DNA of 64,000 nt from DATFYM01 sp035315065 (GCA_035315065.1 DATFYM010000125.1:1-64000); one strand, 5' to 3'; positions 52,000 to 61,811 are shown, counted from the first letter of the stretch. Numbers and translations are program-made. The notes: generated from the sequence alone by a model not told the origin.

Positions 52000-53796
52000 A
52001 TGGGACCGATAGCTACAGGTTCGGAGATCCTTCTTGAAAGTCTTCGCCGCCAGAAGGTGGAGGTGGTGTTTGGACTGCCCGGCGGCGCGGTGCTGCCTCT
52101 CTACGACGCGCTTTACAGCGCCGGCATCCGCCACCTGCTGGTGCGCCACGAGCAGGCGGCAGCCTTTGCCGCTGACGGTTACGCGCGCGCTGCCGGGAAG
52201 CCCGGCGTGTGCCTGGCAACCTCGGGTCCGGGAGCCACAAACCTCATTACCGGCCTCACCTCGGCCATGATGGACTCTATTCCCATAGTGGCCCTTACCG
52301 GCCAGGTTCCGGCCCCGTTGATCGGGAAAGACGCCTTCCAGGAGGCCGACACCATCGGCAGTACCCTGCCTTGCACCAAACAGAGTTTCATGGTGCGTTC
52401 AGCGGCTGACATTCCGGCGATCATGGACCGCGCTTTCCGGACGGCCGTCTCGGGACGGCCGGGACCGGTGCTGGTGGACTTGCCCAAGAGCGTGCTGATG
52501 GAGCCGGCGCAGGCAAGCTACCCCGCTGGAGCCGGATACGAACGTCCGGTCCGCGCCCGCGAATGGCAGGCGGATGAGATCCGCCGGGCGGCCAACATGA
52601 TCCTGGAAAGCCGGCGGGCGGTGATTTACGTGGGCGGCGGAGTGATCGCGTCCAACGCCGCAACCGAGGTGGCCGCACTCGCCGAACTCACGCAGATTCC
52701 CGTCACCATGACGCTGATGGGCCTCAGCGCCTTCCCCTCGCGCGATCCCCTCTCGCTCGGGATGCTGGGGATGCACGGGTCCTACGCCACCAACATGGCG
52801 GTGACTCGCGCCGACCTGTTGATTGTGATCGGCGCGCGGTTCGACGATCGCGTCACGGGAAAGATCAGCGGCTTTTCCACCGGTTCGAAAAAAATACAAC
52901 TCGACGTCGATCCTTCGGAAGTGAATAAGAACGTTCGTGTGGATCTGGCCCTGGTGGGCGATGCTCGCGAATCGCTTAAGGCTCTGATGGAGGAGATGAG
53001 ACGACAGGGCAGCGCCGGGGTCTCGTCAAGCCTTGGCCAAGGCCAGAACGGTGGATCTGTGGGCCCTCCGGTGTTGTCGGCACGCCGGCAGTGGCTGGCT
53101 CAAATCGAGAGGTGGCGCGCCGAGCACCCACTTGGCTACGACCGCTACACCCGCTCAATCAAACCGCAATTCGTGATTGAAACGCTCTCGCGCCACGCCG
53201 ACGAAGACGCCATTGTGGCCGTCGATGTGGGGCAGCACCAGATGTGGGCAGCGCAATTCTTCGAGTTTGCCATGCCGCGTACGTGGCTCTCCTCCAGCGG
53301 GCTGGGCGCCATGGGCTACGGCTTCCCGGCCGCCATGGGCGCCCAACTCGCCTTTCCCCATCGCCAAGTGATGGCGATCGTCGGCGACGGCGGCTTCCAG
53401 ATGACTTTGAATGACCTCGCCACGGTGGCACAGTACCGCGTGCCGGTGAAGATCGTGATCATCAACAATCATGCACTGGGCATGGTGCGGCAGTGGCAAG
53501 AGATCTTCTTCGAGAAGCGCTATTGCGACATTAACCTGAACTTCGCGCCCGACTTCGCCGAGCTGGCCGAGTCGTACGGCATCCGCGCGGCTCGGGTGGA
53601 GCACCGTGCGGACGTGGTCGACGCGGTACGCGACATGCTGAGCGATCGCGAGGCGTGCCTGGTGGATTTCCACGTCGATCCGGCAGAGAATGTGTACCCG
53701 ATTGTTCCGCCCGGCGCGGCGCTAGCGGATATGATCGTCGAACCGCCGCGCGTGATGGTGGAGGAGGAGGCGTTTGACGACCTTTGGGCGGTCTGA
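52000..53796 (+). CDS. ilvB: Acetolactate synthase, large subunit
   Basis: 598 residues. First common enzyme of valine and isoleucine synthesis, TPP and FAD dependent. FGLPGGAVLPLYDAL, catalytic Glu in VRHEQAAAFAADGYARA, SGPGATNLITG and the TPP-Mg motif GDGGFQMTLNDLATVAQYRVPVKIVIINN (abbreviated GDG...NN) are seen. First gene of the ilv unit, about 38 nt after the predicted transcript start. Confidence 0.95.
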   Translation: MGPIATGSEILLESLRRQKVEVVFGLPGGAVLPLYDALYSAGIRHLLVRHEQAAAFAADGYARAAGKPGVCLATSGPGATNLITGLTSAMMDSIPIVALTGQVPAPLIGKDAFQEADTIGSTLPCTKQSFMVRSAADIPAIMDRAFRTAVSGRPGPVLVDLPKSVLMEPAQASYPAGAGYERPVRAREWQADEIRRAANMILESRRAVIYVGGGVIASNAATEVAALAELTQIPVTMTLMGLSAFPSRDPLSLGMLGMHGSYATNMAVTRADLLIVIGARFDDRVTGKISGFSTGSKKIQLDVDPSEVNKNVRVDLALVGDARESLKALMEEMRRQGSAGVSSSLGQGQNGGSVGPPVLSARRQWLAQIERWRAEHPLGYDRYTRSIKPQFVIETLSRHADEDAIVAVDVGQHQMWAAQFFEFAMPRTWLSSSGLGAMGYGFPAAMGAQLAFPHRQVMAIVGDGGFQMTLNDLATVAQYRVPVKIVIINNHALGMVRQWQEIFFEKRYCDINLNFAPDFAELAESYGIRAARVEHRADVVDAVRDMLSDREACLVDFHVDPAENVYPIVPPGAALADMIVEPPRVMVEEEAFDDLWAV

Positions 53797-53797
53797 G

Positions 53798-54003
53798 TTG
53801 GTAGACGATAGGCGGTAGAAGGGCTAAAGAGCAGACGGTAGACGGCAGACGGTAGAAGGGGGAAAGGTAGAGGATGGCAAACTTTTCCGTTAGATCCGTA
53901 TAGCGTCAAGGGAGAAGATCAGCGGGTGAAGAACTTGATGGTGCTCATGCCGCACGGGTGGTCGCTTCTTCCCTGTATACCCTATACCGTCTACCAGCTA
54001 CCA
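53798..54003. repeat. Inverted heptamer element, GGTAGAC/CTACCGT type
   Basis: Left words GGTAGACGATAGGCGGTAGA (53801-53822) and AGACGGTAGACGGCAGACGG (53833-53857). Right arm 53980-54003 (CTATACCGTCTACCAGCTAC). Between ilvB and the ACT gene. Confidence 0.65.
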
Positions 54004-54016
54004 AGGAGTCAGAGAA

Positions 54017-54481
54017 ATGCAGTGGGCGCTCGCGCTTGAGATCGACCAGGACCCCATCACTGCCTGCCGGCTGATGAATATCTTGCGGCGCAAGGGAGTG
54101 AAGCTCTCCGCGCTGGCCATGGCGGCTGGAGCGTCAGGCTTCTCTCTGACCGCGGTCGTGGAGACGCCGGAGGGTGATGTGGAGCATCTCTTCCACTTTT
54201 TGCGGCGCACCGAGGGCGTCCACCATGCCACCTGCTACCAGCACGAGCCTGCGTCGAAGGCCTGCTACATTTTTGTCGATGCCGGCGCTGACCACTCGCG
54301 TGCGGCCCGAATCCTCGGGCTCTCACCGCGGTCGAAGCTCATCTTCGCCAGCGGCGGCAAGTACCTCATTGAACTCCCGGCGGAAGAGGGCCCCCAGGAT
54401 CTCGGTTTTGCCGGGCTGGGGGAACTGCCGTATGCGGCCGTGATGTCGACGCGGACGGATGAAGCAGTGGCTAGTGGCTAG
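54017..54481 (+). CDS. ACT-domain protein, probable acetolactate synthase regulatory subunit
   Basis: 154 residues. ACT-like fold judged from spacing: IDQDPITACRLMNILRRKGVKLSALAMA at the start. Position between ilvB and ilvC points to the small subunit role, but the usual IlvN sequence (NxPGVLxRVxGLFxRRG) is absent, so it is divergent. The last residues (AVASG) and the TAG are written by GTGGCTA words. Confidence 0.6.
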   Translation: MQWALALEIDQDPITACRLMNILRRKGVKLSALAMAAGASGFSLTAVVETPEGDVEHLFHFLRRTEGVHHATCYQHEPASKACYIFVDAGADHSRAARILGLSPRSKLIFASGGKYLIELPAEEGPQDLGFAGLGELPYAAVMSTRTDEAVASG

Positions 54482-54665
54482 TGGCTGGTGACTAGTGAGA
54501 AGACCGGAAGTAACGAGTGACAGTGGCAAGTGGCAAGAACAAGTGACTAGTGGCGAGTGAGAAGACGGAAAAAGTGGTGGCCTTTCTTCTTTTTTTTTAC
54601 TAGCCACTCGCCACTAACCACTAGCCACTTCTTCCTCGTCACTTGCCACTCGTAACTTCTTCACT
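54463..54665. repeat. Large inverted heptamer element, GTGGCTA/GTGACTA type
   Basis: Left side 54466-54566 with some twelve GTGGCTA, GTGGCAA and GTGACTA words. Right side 54599-54660 with TAGCCAC/CGCCACT/CGTCACT words. A T9 run at the turn (54590-54598) could end transcription. Confidence 0.75.
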
Positions 54666-54695
54666 TGGAGACTATACTGAATCGCGGGGGAAAAT

Positions 54696-55730
54696 ATGGC
54701 CAAGGTTTACTATGAACAAGACGGAGATCTCAAGCACCTGAAAGGCAAGACGATTGCAATCATCGGCTATGGTAGCCAGGGGCACGCGCACGCGCTCAAC
54801 CTGCGCGACAGCGGGCTCCAGGTGATCGTGGGGCTGCCGGCCGCGAGCGCGTCGCGGCCAAAGGTGCAGGCGCAGAAGCTGGAAGTGGTGGAGCCCTCGG
54901 AAGCGGCGCGGCGCGGCGACCTGATCGTGGTGCTGATTCCGGACCACGCCCAGCCCAAGGTTTACAAGGAATCCATTGAACCTCATCTCGGCGCCGGCAA
55001 GACGCTGGTGTTTGCGCACGGGTTCAACATCCATTTCAAGGGCATCGTTCCTCCACCCAACGTCGACGTCATCATGATCGCGCCCAAGTCGCCGGGCCAT
55101 CGCATGAGGGAACTCTTTACCGAGGGAGTCGGCGTGCCGGCGCTCCTGGCGGTGGAGCAGGACGCTTCCGGCCACGCCGAGCAGACGGCGCTCGCCTACG
55201 CCCTGGGGGTCGGCTCGCTCAAGGCGGGAGTTATCCGCACGACGTTCAAGGAAGAAACCGAGACTGACTTGTTCGGCGAGCAGACCGTGCTCTGCGGCGG
55301 CGTTTCGGCCCTGGTGACCACGGCTTTCGAGACGTTGGTGGCGGCGGGTTACCAGCCCGAGATCGCCTACTTCGAGTGCCTGCACGAGCTGAAGCTGATC
55401 GTCGATCTCATTTACCAGGGCGGCATCAAGTACATGCGCTATTCGGTGAGCGACACCGCCGAGTACGGGGACTACACGCGCGGGCCGGTGGTGATCGATG
55501 CCCACGTGCGCGAGACCATGCAGAAGATCCTGGCCGACATTCAGAGCGGCGCTTTCGCCAAGGAGTGGATGGACGAAAATGCTCAAGGCCGCCAGCGGTT
55601 CCTGGAGATGCGCGCCAAGGCCACCGGCCACCTGATCGAAAAGGTGGGGACCGAACTGCGCCAGATGATGGCGTGGAACCGCCCCGCCGAACAGGAACTC
55701 ACGGCGGCGCAAGCGGCAGCACGAAAATAG
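54696..55730 (+). CDS. ilvC: Ketol-acid reductoisomerase, class I
   Basis: 344 residues. IIGYGSQGHAHALNLRDSG is the NADPH loop, PKSPGHRMRELF and DLFGEQTVLCGG the metal-binding region with Asp and Glu ligands. The stop TAG is the first word of the repeat that follows. Confidence 0.95.
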   Translation: MAKVYYEQDGDLKHLKGKTIAIIGYGSQGHAHALNLRDSGLQVIVGLPAASASRPKVQAQKLEVVEPSEAARRGDLIVVLIPDHAQPKVYKESIEPHLGAGKTLVFAHGFNIHFKGIVPPPNVDVIMIAPKSPGHRMRELFTEGVGVPALLAVEQDASGHAEQTALAYALGVGSLKAGVIRTTFKEETETDLFGEQTVLCGGVSALVTTAFETLVAAGYQPEIAYFECLHELKLIVDLIYQGGIKYMRYSVSDTAEYGDYTRGPVVIDAHVRETMQKILADIQSGAFAKEWMDENAQGRQRFLEMRAKATGHLIEKVGTELRQMMAWNRPAEQELTAAQAAARK

Positions 55731-55862
55731 TGGCTAGAGTGAAGAAAGGATGAATTATGAATGATGAACTAAAGACAAAAACAGGTGTGCTCTTGTCTTT
55801 TGTTCATCATTCATCATTCATAATTCATCGTTTCTTCTCCTAGCTACTCGTCACTAGCTACT
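55729..55862. repeat. Nested inverted element, GTGGCTA outside, GAATGAT inside
   Basis: Inner arms 55749-55769 (GATGAATTATGAATGATGAA) and 55801-55830 (TTCATCATTCATCATTCATA). Outer TAGTGGCTAG (55728-55737) and CTAGCTACTCGTCACTAGC (55839-55857). The inner left arm is the same 20-mer as at 41505. Confidence 0.8.
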
Positions 55863-55876
55863 CTTTAGGAAGGACC

Positions 55877-56749
55877 ATGAAAAGTACATCGCCCTCTAAG
55901 AGTTCGATCGCGCCCGGCGAGGGACAGGTTGGGGTGAAGAAGCTGGCCCTTATCGGGGTTGGCAAGCTTGGGGAAGGCCTGCTCTCGGGCATTCTGGGCT
56001 CGCAGATTCTGCCCGCGGCACGGGTCACCGCGACCGCCGCCCACCAGCCACGGGCCGACCGCATCGCGGAGAAGTACGGCGTGAAGGCCCATACCAATAA
56101 CGTTGACGCTGTGCGAGGCGCCGACCTGGTCCTGATCTGCTTAAAGCCGCAGCAGGTGAAGGGCGTTGTGCATCAAGTGCGCAACGCGCTCAGCCGGAGC
56201 GCCCTGATCATTTCGGCGGCCGCGTCCGTCACCACGCAACTGATTGAGCGCGAATTGGGCCACCCGGCGCGCGTGGTCCGCGCCATGCCGAATACTCCCT
56301 GCCTCATTCGCCACGGCATGATCGCGCTGGCGCCCGGCGAGCACGCGACCAGCGACGATATCGCGCTCGCCCAGAAAATCTTCGGGTCGATGGGCCGCAC
56401 GGTGGTGGTTGATGAGAAACACATGGACGCGATCACCGGACTCTCGGGCTCGGGGCCGGCCTACGCCTACTTGATCATCGAGTCGCTTTCCGAGGGAGGA
56501 GTGAAGCTAGGTCTGCCACGCGAGCTTTCGGCCGAACTGGCGGCACAGACACTGCTAGGCGCCTCGGCGCTGGTGCTCCAAACCGGCGAACATCCGGCCA
56601 AGCTGAAAGACATGGTGACCACGCCGGCCGGATGCACCATCGACGGACTGCTGGAACTCGAAGAAGGCGGCCTGCGGGTGACGCTGATCAAGGCCGTGGT
56701 GCGAGCCGCCCAACGCGCACGGCAACTGGTGGAAGGGCAGAACAGCTAG
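55877..56749 (+). CDS. proC: Pyrroline-5-carboxylate reductase
   Basis: 290 residues with a 20-residue N-terminal extension before the NAD(P) motif LALIGVGKLGEGLLSG. VVRAMPNTPCLIRHGM and the C-terminal GLSGSGPAYAYLIIESLSEGGVKLGLPR are family signatures. Last step of proline synthesis. Ends the ilv/pro block. Confidence 0.94.
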   Translation: MKSTSPSKSSIAPGEGQVGVKKLALIGVGKLGEGLLSGILGSQILPAARVTATAAHQPRADRIAEKYGVKAHTNNVDAVRGADLVLICLKPQQVKGVVHQVRNALSRSALIISAAASVTTQLIERELGHPARVVRAMPNTPCLIRHGMIALAPGEHATSDDIALAQKIFGSMGRTVVVDEKHMDAITGLSGSGPAYAYLIIESLSEGGVKLGLPRELSAELAAQTLLGASALVLQTGEHPAKLKDMVTTPAGCTIDGLLELEEGGLRVTLIKAVVRAAQRARQLVEGQNS

Positions 56750-56828
56750 GGTGCCGTCACGCCTAATTCTCGACAGCAGTTCAGCGGCTCTGCCGTAGGG
56801 TGGTCGTCGGATCTTGAATTGGTTTGCA

Positions 56829-57500
56829 ATGAAACCTGCTCGTGAATTACCTATCAGGATTGCCCTTCTTGTTCTCATTTTGCTTCTCTGGGTATGTCTG
56901 GCCAATCAACCACTTTCAAATATCCAAAACGTGTCCATCATTGTTGGAGGAGTCATATTGGTATTTCCAGTTGTCTGGGTCGCGAGGAAGATGCTCGACA
57001 AACAGCCAACCATGAGCCGTGCCGTTTGGGTAACCACGTTTGTACATTTTGCTCTGGGGTTTCTATTTGGTGTTCCTATCATTCGAGCGGTAACCACTCA
57101 TCAGGATTGGTCTGGCTGGGTACTCCCAGTACCATCTGAAATCGGCTTAGCGCTAGTCATTATTACTGGCACAGCTTTGTTGCTGACAGTGGTAAACCTT
57201 GCCTTGAGAGGATTCGGTGCGCCCTTTTTCATTGCGCTCAGTCGGAAACTGGCGGCAGATTGGTTGTATGCTTGGACGCGTAATCCTATGGTGCTTGCAG
57301 CTCTGGCGTTCCTCCTATCATTGGGAATCTGGTTTCAGTCAGTGCTGTTTGTGCTCTGGGTGCTCTTCCTGTTTGCCCCAGCATTGCTTGTCTTCGTGAA
57401 AGTGTATGAAGAACGGGAATTGGAGATTCGATTTGGGGTATCATATCTGGAGTACAAATCCAGGACACCGATGTTGTTCCCAAGAAGGCCAAGAGGTTGA
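56829..57500 (+). CDS. Isoprenylcysteine carboxyl-methyltransferase-like membrane protein
   Basis: 223 residues from ATG 56829 (or 228 from 56814), with five or six hydrophobic segments. The C-terminus WTRNPMVLAALAFLLSLGI and VYEERELEIRFGVSYLEYK matches the ICMT/PEMT methyltransferase group. The substrate is unknown. The DNA is clearly AT-richer than its flanks, which suggests acquisition. Confidence 0.7.
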   Translation: MKPARELPIRIALLVLILLLWVCLANQPLSNIQNVSIIVGGVILVFPVVWVARKMLDKQPTMSRAVWVTTFVHFALGFLFGVPIIRAVTTHQDWSGWVLPVPSEIGLALVIITGTALLLTVVNLALRGFGAPFFIALSRKLAADWLYAWTRNPMVLAALAFLLSLGIWFQSVLFVLWVLFLFAPALLVFVKVYEERELEIRFGVSYLEYKSRTPMLFPRRPRG

Positions 57501-57536
57501 ACGTGTGCCGCCTAAGCGGTTTCTGAGGCAAGGACT

Positions 57537-58127
57537 ATGAGCAAAATAAAGATGGGACCTCAACAGCTTCTGAATCCCAGACCAGCGATTCTCGTGGGAA
57601 CCCATATTGATGGTAAGCCCAACTTCCTCACAGTATCCTGGGCTGGTATCACGAGCGCTGATCCGCCAACGATGTCAATAGCCATCAGGAACATACGATA
57701 CTCCCTGAGGGGCATTCAGGAGAACAGACAATTTTCTGTTAACGTCCCCTCCGTGGATATGGTCAAGGAGGCAGACTACTGTGGTGTTGTGTCCGGTTCC
57801 AAATCGGACAAAGTTAAAGAATGCGGTTTCAAGGTATTCTACGGCCATCTGGACAAAGCTCCGCTTATCGAACAATGCCCGATCAATATTGAATGTGAGG
57901 TTTTGCAGATTGTTGCTCTAGGGGACCATTCACTCATTATCGGGCAAATCGCCGAATCCTATATAACAGATAACTGCTTTACAGGAGGTATACCAGACAT
58001 CAGAAAGATAAACCCTCTCTGTTTCTGCACATTGACGATGAAATCCATGGGTTACTACGCTGTTGGAGATTGGATCGCAAACACAAATACTATAAGCAAG
58101 GAAACGAAAACAGGAGAAAAGCTTTAA
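57537..58127 (+). CDS. Flavin reductase-like FMN-binding protein (flavoredoxin type)
   Basis: 196 residues. PRPAILVGTHIDGKPNFLTVSWAGITSADPPTMSIAIR is the FMN-binding N-terminus of the flavin reductase-like family, and ECEVLQIVALGDHSLIIGQI is the middle strand pair. Same low GC as the gene before it, and 36 bp apart, so a likely two-gene acquired unit. Confidence 0.8.
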   Translation: MSKIKMGPQQLLNPRPAILVGTHIDGKPNFLTVSWAGITSADPPTMSIAIRNIRYSLRGIQENRQFSVNVPSVDMVKEADYCGVVSGSKSDKVKECGFKVFYGHLDKAPLIEQCPINIECEVLQIVALGDHSLIIGQIAESYITDNCFTGGIPDIRKINPLCFCTLTMKSMGYYAVGDWIANTNTISKETKTGEKL

Positions 58128-58214
58128 AGGCGATATGATCGGTTGCAGCTTGATCGGTATGAGTGTGGAACGCTGCATCGGAACGATCTGGTCTCAAGGG
58201 TGACAGGACGCTAG

Positions 58215-58925
58215 TTAGCCGGTCTCCCATCCACGGCTCTCCTCGCAAATAGGGGGGCCTTCAAGTCCCTCGACCTGACGGAAGAACGCCGTCAATTTCG
58301 CTTCGTCAAGCCTGCCTTTGGTTCTGACGCCCGTGCACACATCAAGCGCAAACGGACCTACCTCGCGCATGGCCTCTGCCAAGTTGCCCGGGTTGAGGCC
58401 GCCGGCGAGGAAGATCGGGACATCGACGGCTTCTCGGATTCTCCGGCTGAGGCTCCAGTCGTGCGTGCGCCCGGTGCCGCCCAATTCCTTCACCGGCGCG
58501 GATTGGTTGCCGGAATCGAGCAGAATGCCGTCGACGTGCGGCACCACGGCAAGCGCTTCCTCGATCGATTGCGGCCCACGCACGTGAATCACCTGGACGA
58601 GCGCAATGCCGCGCATGGCGCGACGCAGATCGTCGTAGGTGCCGCCCTTGAGCCTGTCGCAAAGTTGGATGGTGTTGACCCCCGTCCGTTTCTGTTGCGC
58701 GATGATGGAGGCGGTGTCCTGGCGACTGGTGAGCAGAAAGGTGGCGATCGGCGGCGGCACTCGGGCCGCGATCTCGGCGATCAAGTCTTCGGCGATCACG
58801 CCAGGCCCGCTGGGCATGGCGGAGACCAGTCCCAGCGCTGACGCTCCGTGATGGATTGCCATCCACGCTTCCTCGATGCTGGCGATGCAGCAGATTTTTA
58901 CTCGCGGTCTGGCAGTGGATTGCAT
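58215..58925 (-). CDS. Phosphoribosylanthranilate isomerase-like protein
   Basis: 236 residues, a TIM barrel of the TrpF group: catalytic Cys in VKICCIASIEEAW, the acid in GILLDSG, and FLAGGLNPGNLAEAM for phosphate. KICC replaces the usual KICG. It stands alone with no other trp gene, so it may act in tryptophan synthesis or a related isomerisation. Confidence 0.75.
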   Translation of the reverse strand: MQSTARPRVKICCIASIEEAWMAIHHGASALGLVSAMPSGPGVIAEDLIAEIAARVPPPIATFLLTSRQDTASIIAQQKRTGVNTIQLCDRLKGGTYDDLRRAMRGIALVQVIHVRGPQSIEEALAVVPHVDGILLDSGNQSAPVKELGGTGRTHDWSLSRRIREAVDVPIFLAGGLNPGNLAEAMREVGPFALDVCTGVRTKGRLDEAKLTAFFRQVEGLEGPPICEESRGWETG

Positions 58926-58933
58926 GGCGCGGC

Positions 58934-59083
58934 TCCATTGACGATTGCAGATTGACGATTGACGATTAGAAGAGCTTTCAGCCCTCAGCCATCAGCAAGA
59001 ACCGGACTTTCGCGCCAGCAGCTAATCGCAGAGCTGAAAGCCTTTTTCAATCGGCAATCGCCAATCGGCAATCATCAATTCTA
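58934..59083. repeat. Nested inverted element, TTGACGA outside, TTTCAGC inside
   Basis: Outer arms 58938-58965 (TTGACGATTGCAGATTGACG) and 59051-59079 (TCGGCAATCGCCAATCGGCA). Inner CTTTCAGCCCTCAGCCATCA (58974-58993) and CAGAGCTGAAAG (59030-59041). Loop motif ATCAGCAAGAACC as at 61877. Confidence 0.8.
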
Positions 59084-61807
59084 ACCGGTGCTCTTCATTC
59101 CGAAGGCGACGCCGGCCACCGTTGTTTGCAGCAGGTGCATGAGCTGAGGGTCAGGACGCCGCGACTGCCGCCAGCGCTCGAGGCACTTGATCTGGATGAA
59201 ATTGAGAGGGTCGACGTAAGGATTGCGCAGGCGGATCGATTCGGCGAGCACCGGCTGATGAGCTAGCAGGTGAGTTCGGCCGCAAATCTCGAGCACCAGC
59301 CGGCAAGCGCGCTCGTACTCCTCTTTGACTCGACCGAAGATTCGCTCGCCCAGGCTCTTAGGGCGCACCAAGGACGCATACTCACCGGCGATGTAGAGGT
59401 CGGTCTTGGCGAGCGAGGCCTCTGCATTGTCGATGAGCACGGAGAAGAAAAGCCAGTGGGCGTACATCTCGCGCAGCCGCTCCAGGCCGTCTGGCGCATG
59501 GTCCTGCACGAACTTGTCGAGGGCAAAGCCCAGCCCGTACCAGGAGGGAAGGAAGTGGCGCGACTGCGTCCAGGCGAACACCCAGGGAATGGCGCGCAGG
59601 TCGTTGAAGTCGTCACCCGCGGCCCTGCGACTAGGGCGCGAGCCAAGGCGCAACTGCGAAATGAGGTCGATGGGGGTGGCCTGCTGGAAGTACTGGGGAA
59701 AGTCCGGCGTCTCGTAGACCAGCTCACGATAGAAGGCGCGGCTCGCCGTCGCCAGTTCCTCAGCGTAGGCTTCCCACTCCGCCAGCCGTTCCTGCGGCAC
59801 CCGCCGGGGAACGAGCAGCGTGGAGTCGATCACCGAGGTGGCGAGTTGCTCGAGATTGCGCTGGGCGATGGCCGGGTTCGAGTACTTGAGCGAAATCACC
59901 TCGCCTTGCTCGGTGATGCGCAGGCGCCCACCGGGAGCGGCGTAGGGCTGGGCGCGAACGCTGCGGTAACTCTGGCCGCCGCCGCGGTCGATGGTGCCGC
60001 CGATGCCGTGAAAGAGTCCCAGCCGCACGCCGTGCCGCTCTGCCACCTGACCGAGGCTCTTTTGGGCGCAGAACAACGACCAGTTGGCGGCCACGTAACC
60101 GCTGTCCTTCACCGAATCCGAGTAGCCCAGCATCACCTCCTGAAAACCGCCCCGTGAACCCAGCACTTGGCGGTAGAGGGGGTCGGAGAGAAGCCGGTCG
60201 AGCTGCTGCGGGCACGCCTTGAGGTCGTCGAAAGTCTCGAACAACGGAACCACGTCGAGTGAGGACCACACCCGGGCGGGGCCGCCGGAGCCCCTCTCGC
60301 CGAAGCTCACGAGGCCGGTCTGTTGCCCCAGCAGCGACACGTCCCACACGTCGGCGGCACTGGCGGCCATGCTCAGCACGTAGCGGTGCGCGGCCTCTTC
60401 ACCGTTACGAACCTGGATTTCCCGGAGGGCGCGAAACTCGGCGAGCGTCCGTCGCGTGGTTTCCGAAAGAGCCTCCGCATCCACCCTTAAGGACCGCGTG
60501 AGCAGTTCCTGGATCGACGCGACACGGGCGTCCAAGGGTGCATTCGGAAGACCGGCGCGAGCCAGTATCTCGCTCGCTGCGGCGCGCGTGACGGCGGAGT
60601 GCTGGCGGAAGTCCAGGCTGGCGCCGTGAAATCCCAGTATCTCGGCGGCGGCGCGCAGCCGGCCGGGACCGAGATGCGCCACCCGCGGGCTCGGGTGCTG
60701 GCGAAGCAGGCGGTCGAGCAGCGCGACGTCTTGCGTGAACTCCGGCGCACCCGCGTAGCCGCCGTCAGCGCCGTCCAAGGTCCGCTCCAGTCGCCAGATC
60801 ATGACGCGCAGCTTGCGCCGGTAGACCTCATGAGGCTGATCGAGGGCCTCAAAGTCGCGCGTGGCGGGAAATCGTTGCATGTCTCGTTCGAGGTCGCGGC
60901 GCATCGCCCGCTCGAGTGACGGTTTGCGGCAGGGAAAGGAAACCACGCCGAGCAGGCGCTCACAAACCCGGCGATAGTAGCGCAGGACGCTGGCGCGCAA
61001 CTCGGCGGCTACGCGCAAGCTGGTTTCGGGTGTAACGTTCGGGTTTCCGTCGCGGTCCGTTCCCACCCACGAGCCGAAGCGCAGGAAAGGCGCCGGCGCC
61101 TTCATTCCCGGCTGATAGCGCGCCAGTTCTTCGAGGAAGGCTTGCCAGAAGGACCCCGCCAGGTCGTAGATGGTGCCTTCGAGATACACCAGCGTGCTTT
61201 CGAGCTCGGTCTCCGGTGTGACGGGCCGCTCGCGCACCTCACTCGTGAGCCACAGCGCTTCCACCCATGCATCGAGGGCCTGCGAGACGCTGACGGCCCC
61301 GTGGTCCCTGGAGTCCGAGTCGAGCTGCTCGAGAGCCCGGCTGATGCGCCGGAGGTGGTTGAGGACGCTTCGCCGTTTGGCTTCCGTCGGGTGAGCGGTC
61401 AGCACGGGTTCGATACGCATGGAGTTCAGCAGGCGGGCAACGGCGGAGGGCGCTACTCGATGACGGCGCAACTCGCTGAAGGTGTGGCGCAGGGACATCG
61501 GTGCTCCCGCCTCGTGCGGTTCGTAGGCGTGGAGGCGGCGGACCCGCTGCCGCTCTTCGGCCAGGTTTACAAGATGGAAGAAGAGGCTGAAAGCGTGCGC
61601 GACCTCGGAGGCCTGAGCCAGTGTCAACTGCTGAACGTGGTCCTCGATCCGCTGGATGACGCCGGGCAGCGCATCCTGGCGGCTCTCTTTCGCCAGCTTC
61701 CGCAGGTTCTCGATGGCGTCGAACACCGCGGAGCCACACTGCTCCTGTACCATGGCCCCCAGGCGGGTCGTGAGCAGCCGCACCTCTCGTCGCAGCAGTT
61801 CGTCCAT
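59081..61807 (-). CDS. ppc: Phosphoenolpyruvate carboxylase
   Basis: 908 residues. Carboxylates PEP to oxaloacetate, the source of aspartate for the thrC and aspartate kinase genes next to it. Catalytic motifs: VLTAHPTEAKRRSV, SWVGTDRDGNPNV, MLGYSDSVKDSGY, FHGIGGTIDRGGG and LRAIPWVFAWTQ. Ends MKSTG where most enzymes have MRNTG. A repeat lies directly upstream, and no clear ribosome site is seen before ATG 61807. Confidence 0.95.
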   Translation of the reverse strand: MDELLRREVRLLTTRLGAMVQEQCGSAVFDAIENLRKLAKESRQDALPGVIQRIEDHVQQLTLAQASEVAHAFSLFFHLVNLAEERQRVRRLHAYEPHEAGAPMSLRHTFSELRRHRVAPSAVARLLNSMRIEPVLTAHPTEAKRRSVLNHLRRISRALEQLDSDSRDHGAVSVSQALDAWVEALWLTSEVRERPVTPETELESTLVYLEGTIYDLAGSFWQAFLEELARYQPGMKAPAPFLRFGSWVGTDRDGNPNVTPETSLRVAAELRASVLRYYRRVCERLLGVVSFPCRKPSLERAMRRDLERDMQRFPATRDFEALDQPHEVYRRKLRVMIWRLERTLDGADGGYAGAPEFTQDVALLDRLLRQHPSPRVAHLGPGRLRAAAEILGFHGASLDFRQHSAVTRAAASEILARAGLPNAPLDARVASIQELLTRSLRVDAEALSETTRRTLAEFRALREIQVRNGEEAAHRYVLSMAASAADVWDVSLLGQQTGLVSFGERGSGGPARVWSSLDVVPLFETFDDLKACPQQLDRLLSDPLYRQVLGSRGGFQEVMLGYSDSVKDSGYVAANWSLFCAQKSLGQVAERHGVRLGLFHGIGGTIDRGGGQSYRSVRAQPYAAPGGRLRITEQGEVISLKYSNPAIAQRNLEQLATSVIDSTLLVPRRVPQERLAEWEAYAEELATASRAFYRELVYETPDFPQYFQQATPIDLISQLRLGSRPSRRAAGDDFNDLRAIPWVFAWTQSRHFLPSWYGLGFALDKFVQDHAPDGLERLREMYAHWLFFSVLIDNAEASLAKTDLYIAGEYASLVRPKSLGERIFGRVKEEYERACRLVLEICGRTHLLAHQPVLAESIRLRNPYVDPLNFIQIKCLERWRQSRRPDPQLMHLLQTTVAGVAFGMKSTG

Positions 61808-61811
61808 AACG

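Noticed and set aside
54590..54598. Simple rho-independent terminator at the T9 run
   Set aside because: The preceding stem is the imperfect repeat element rather than a compact GC stem. Termination is possible but not supported as a separate feature.
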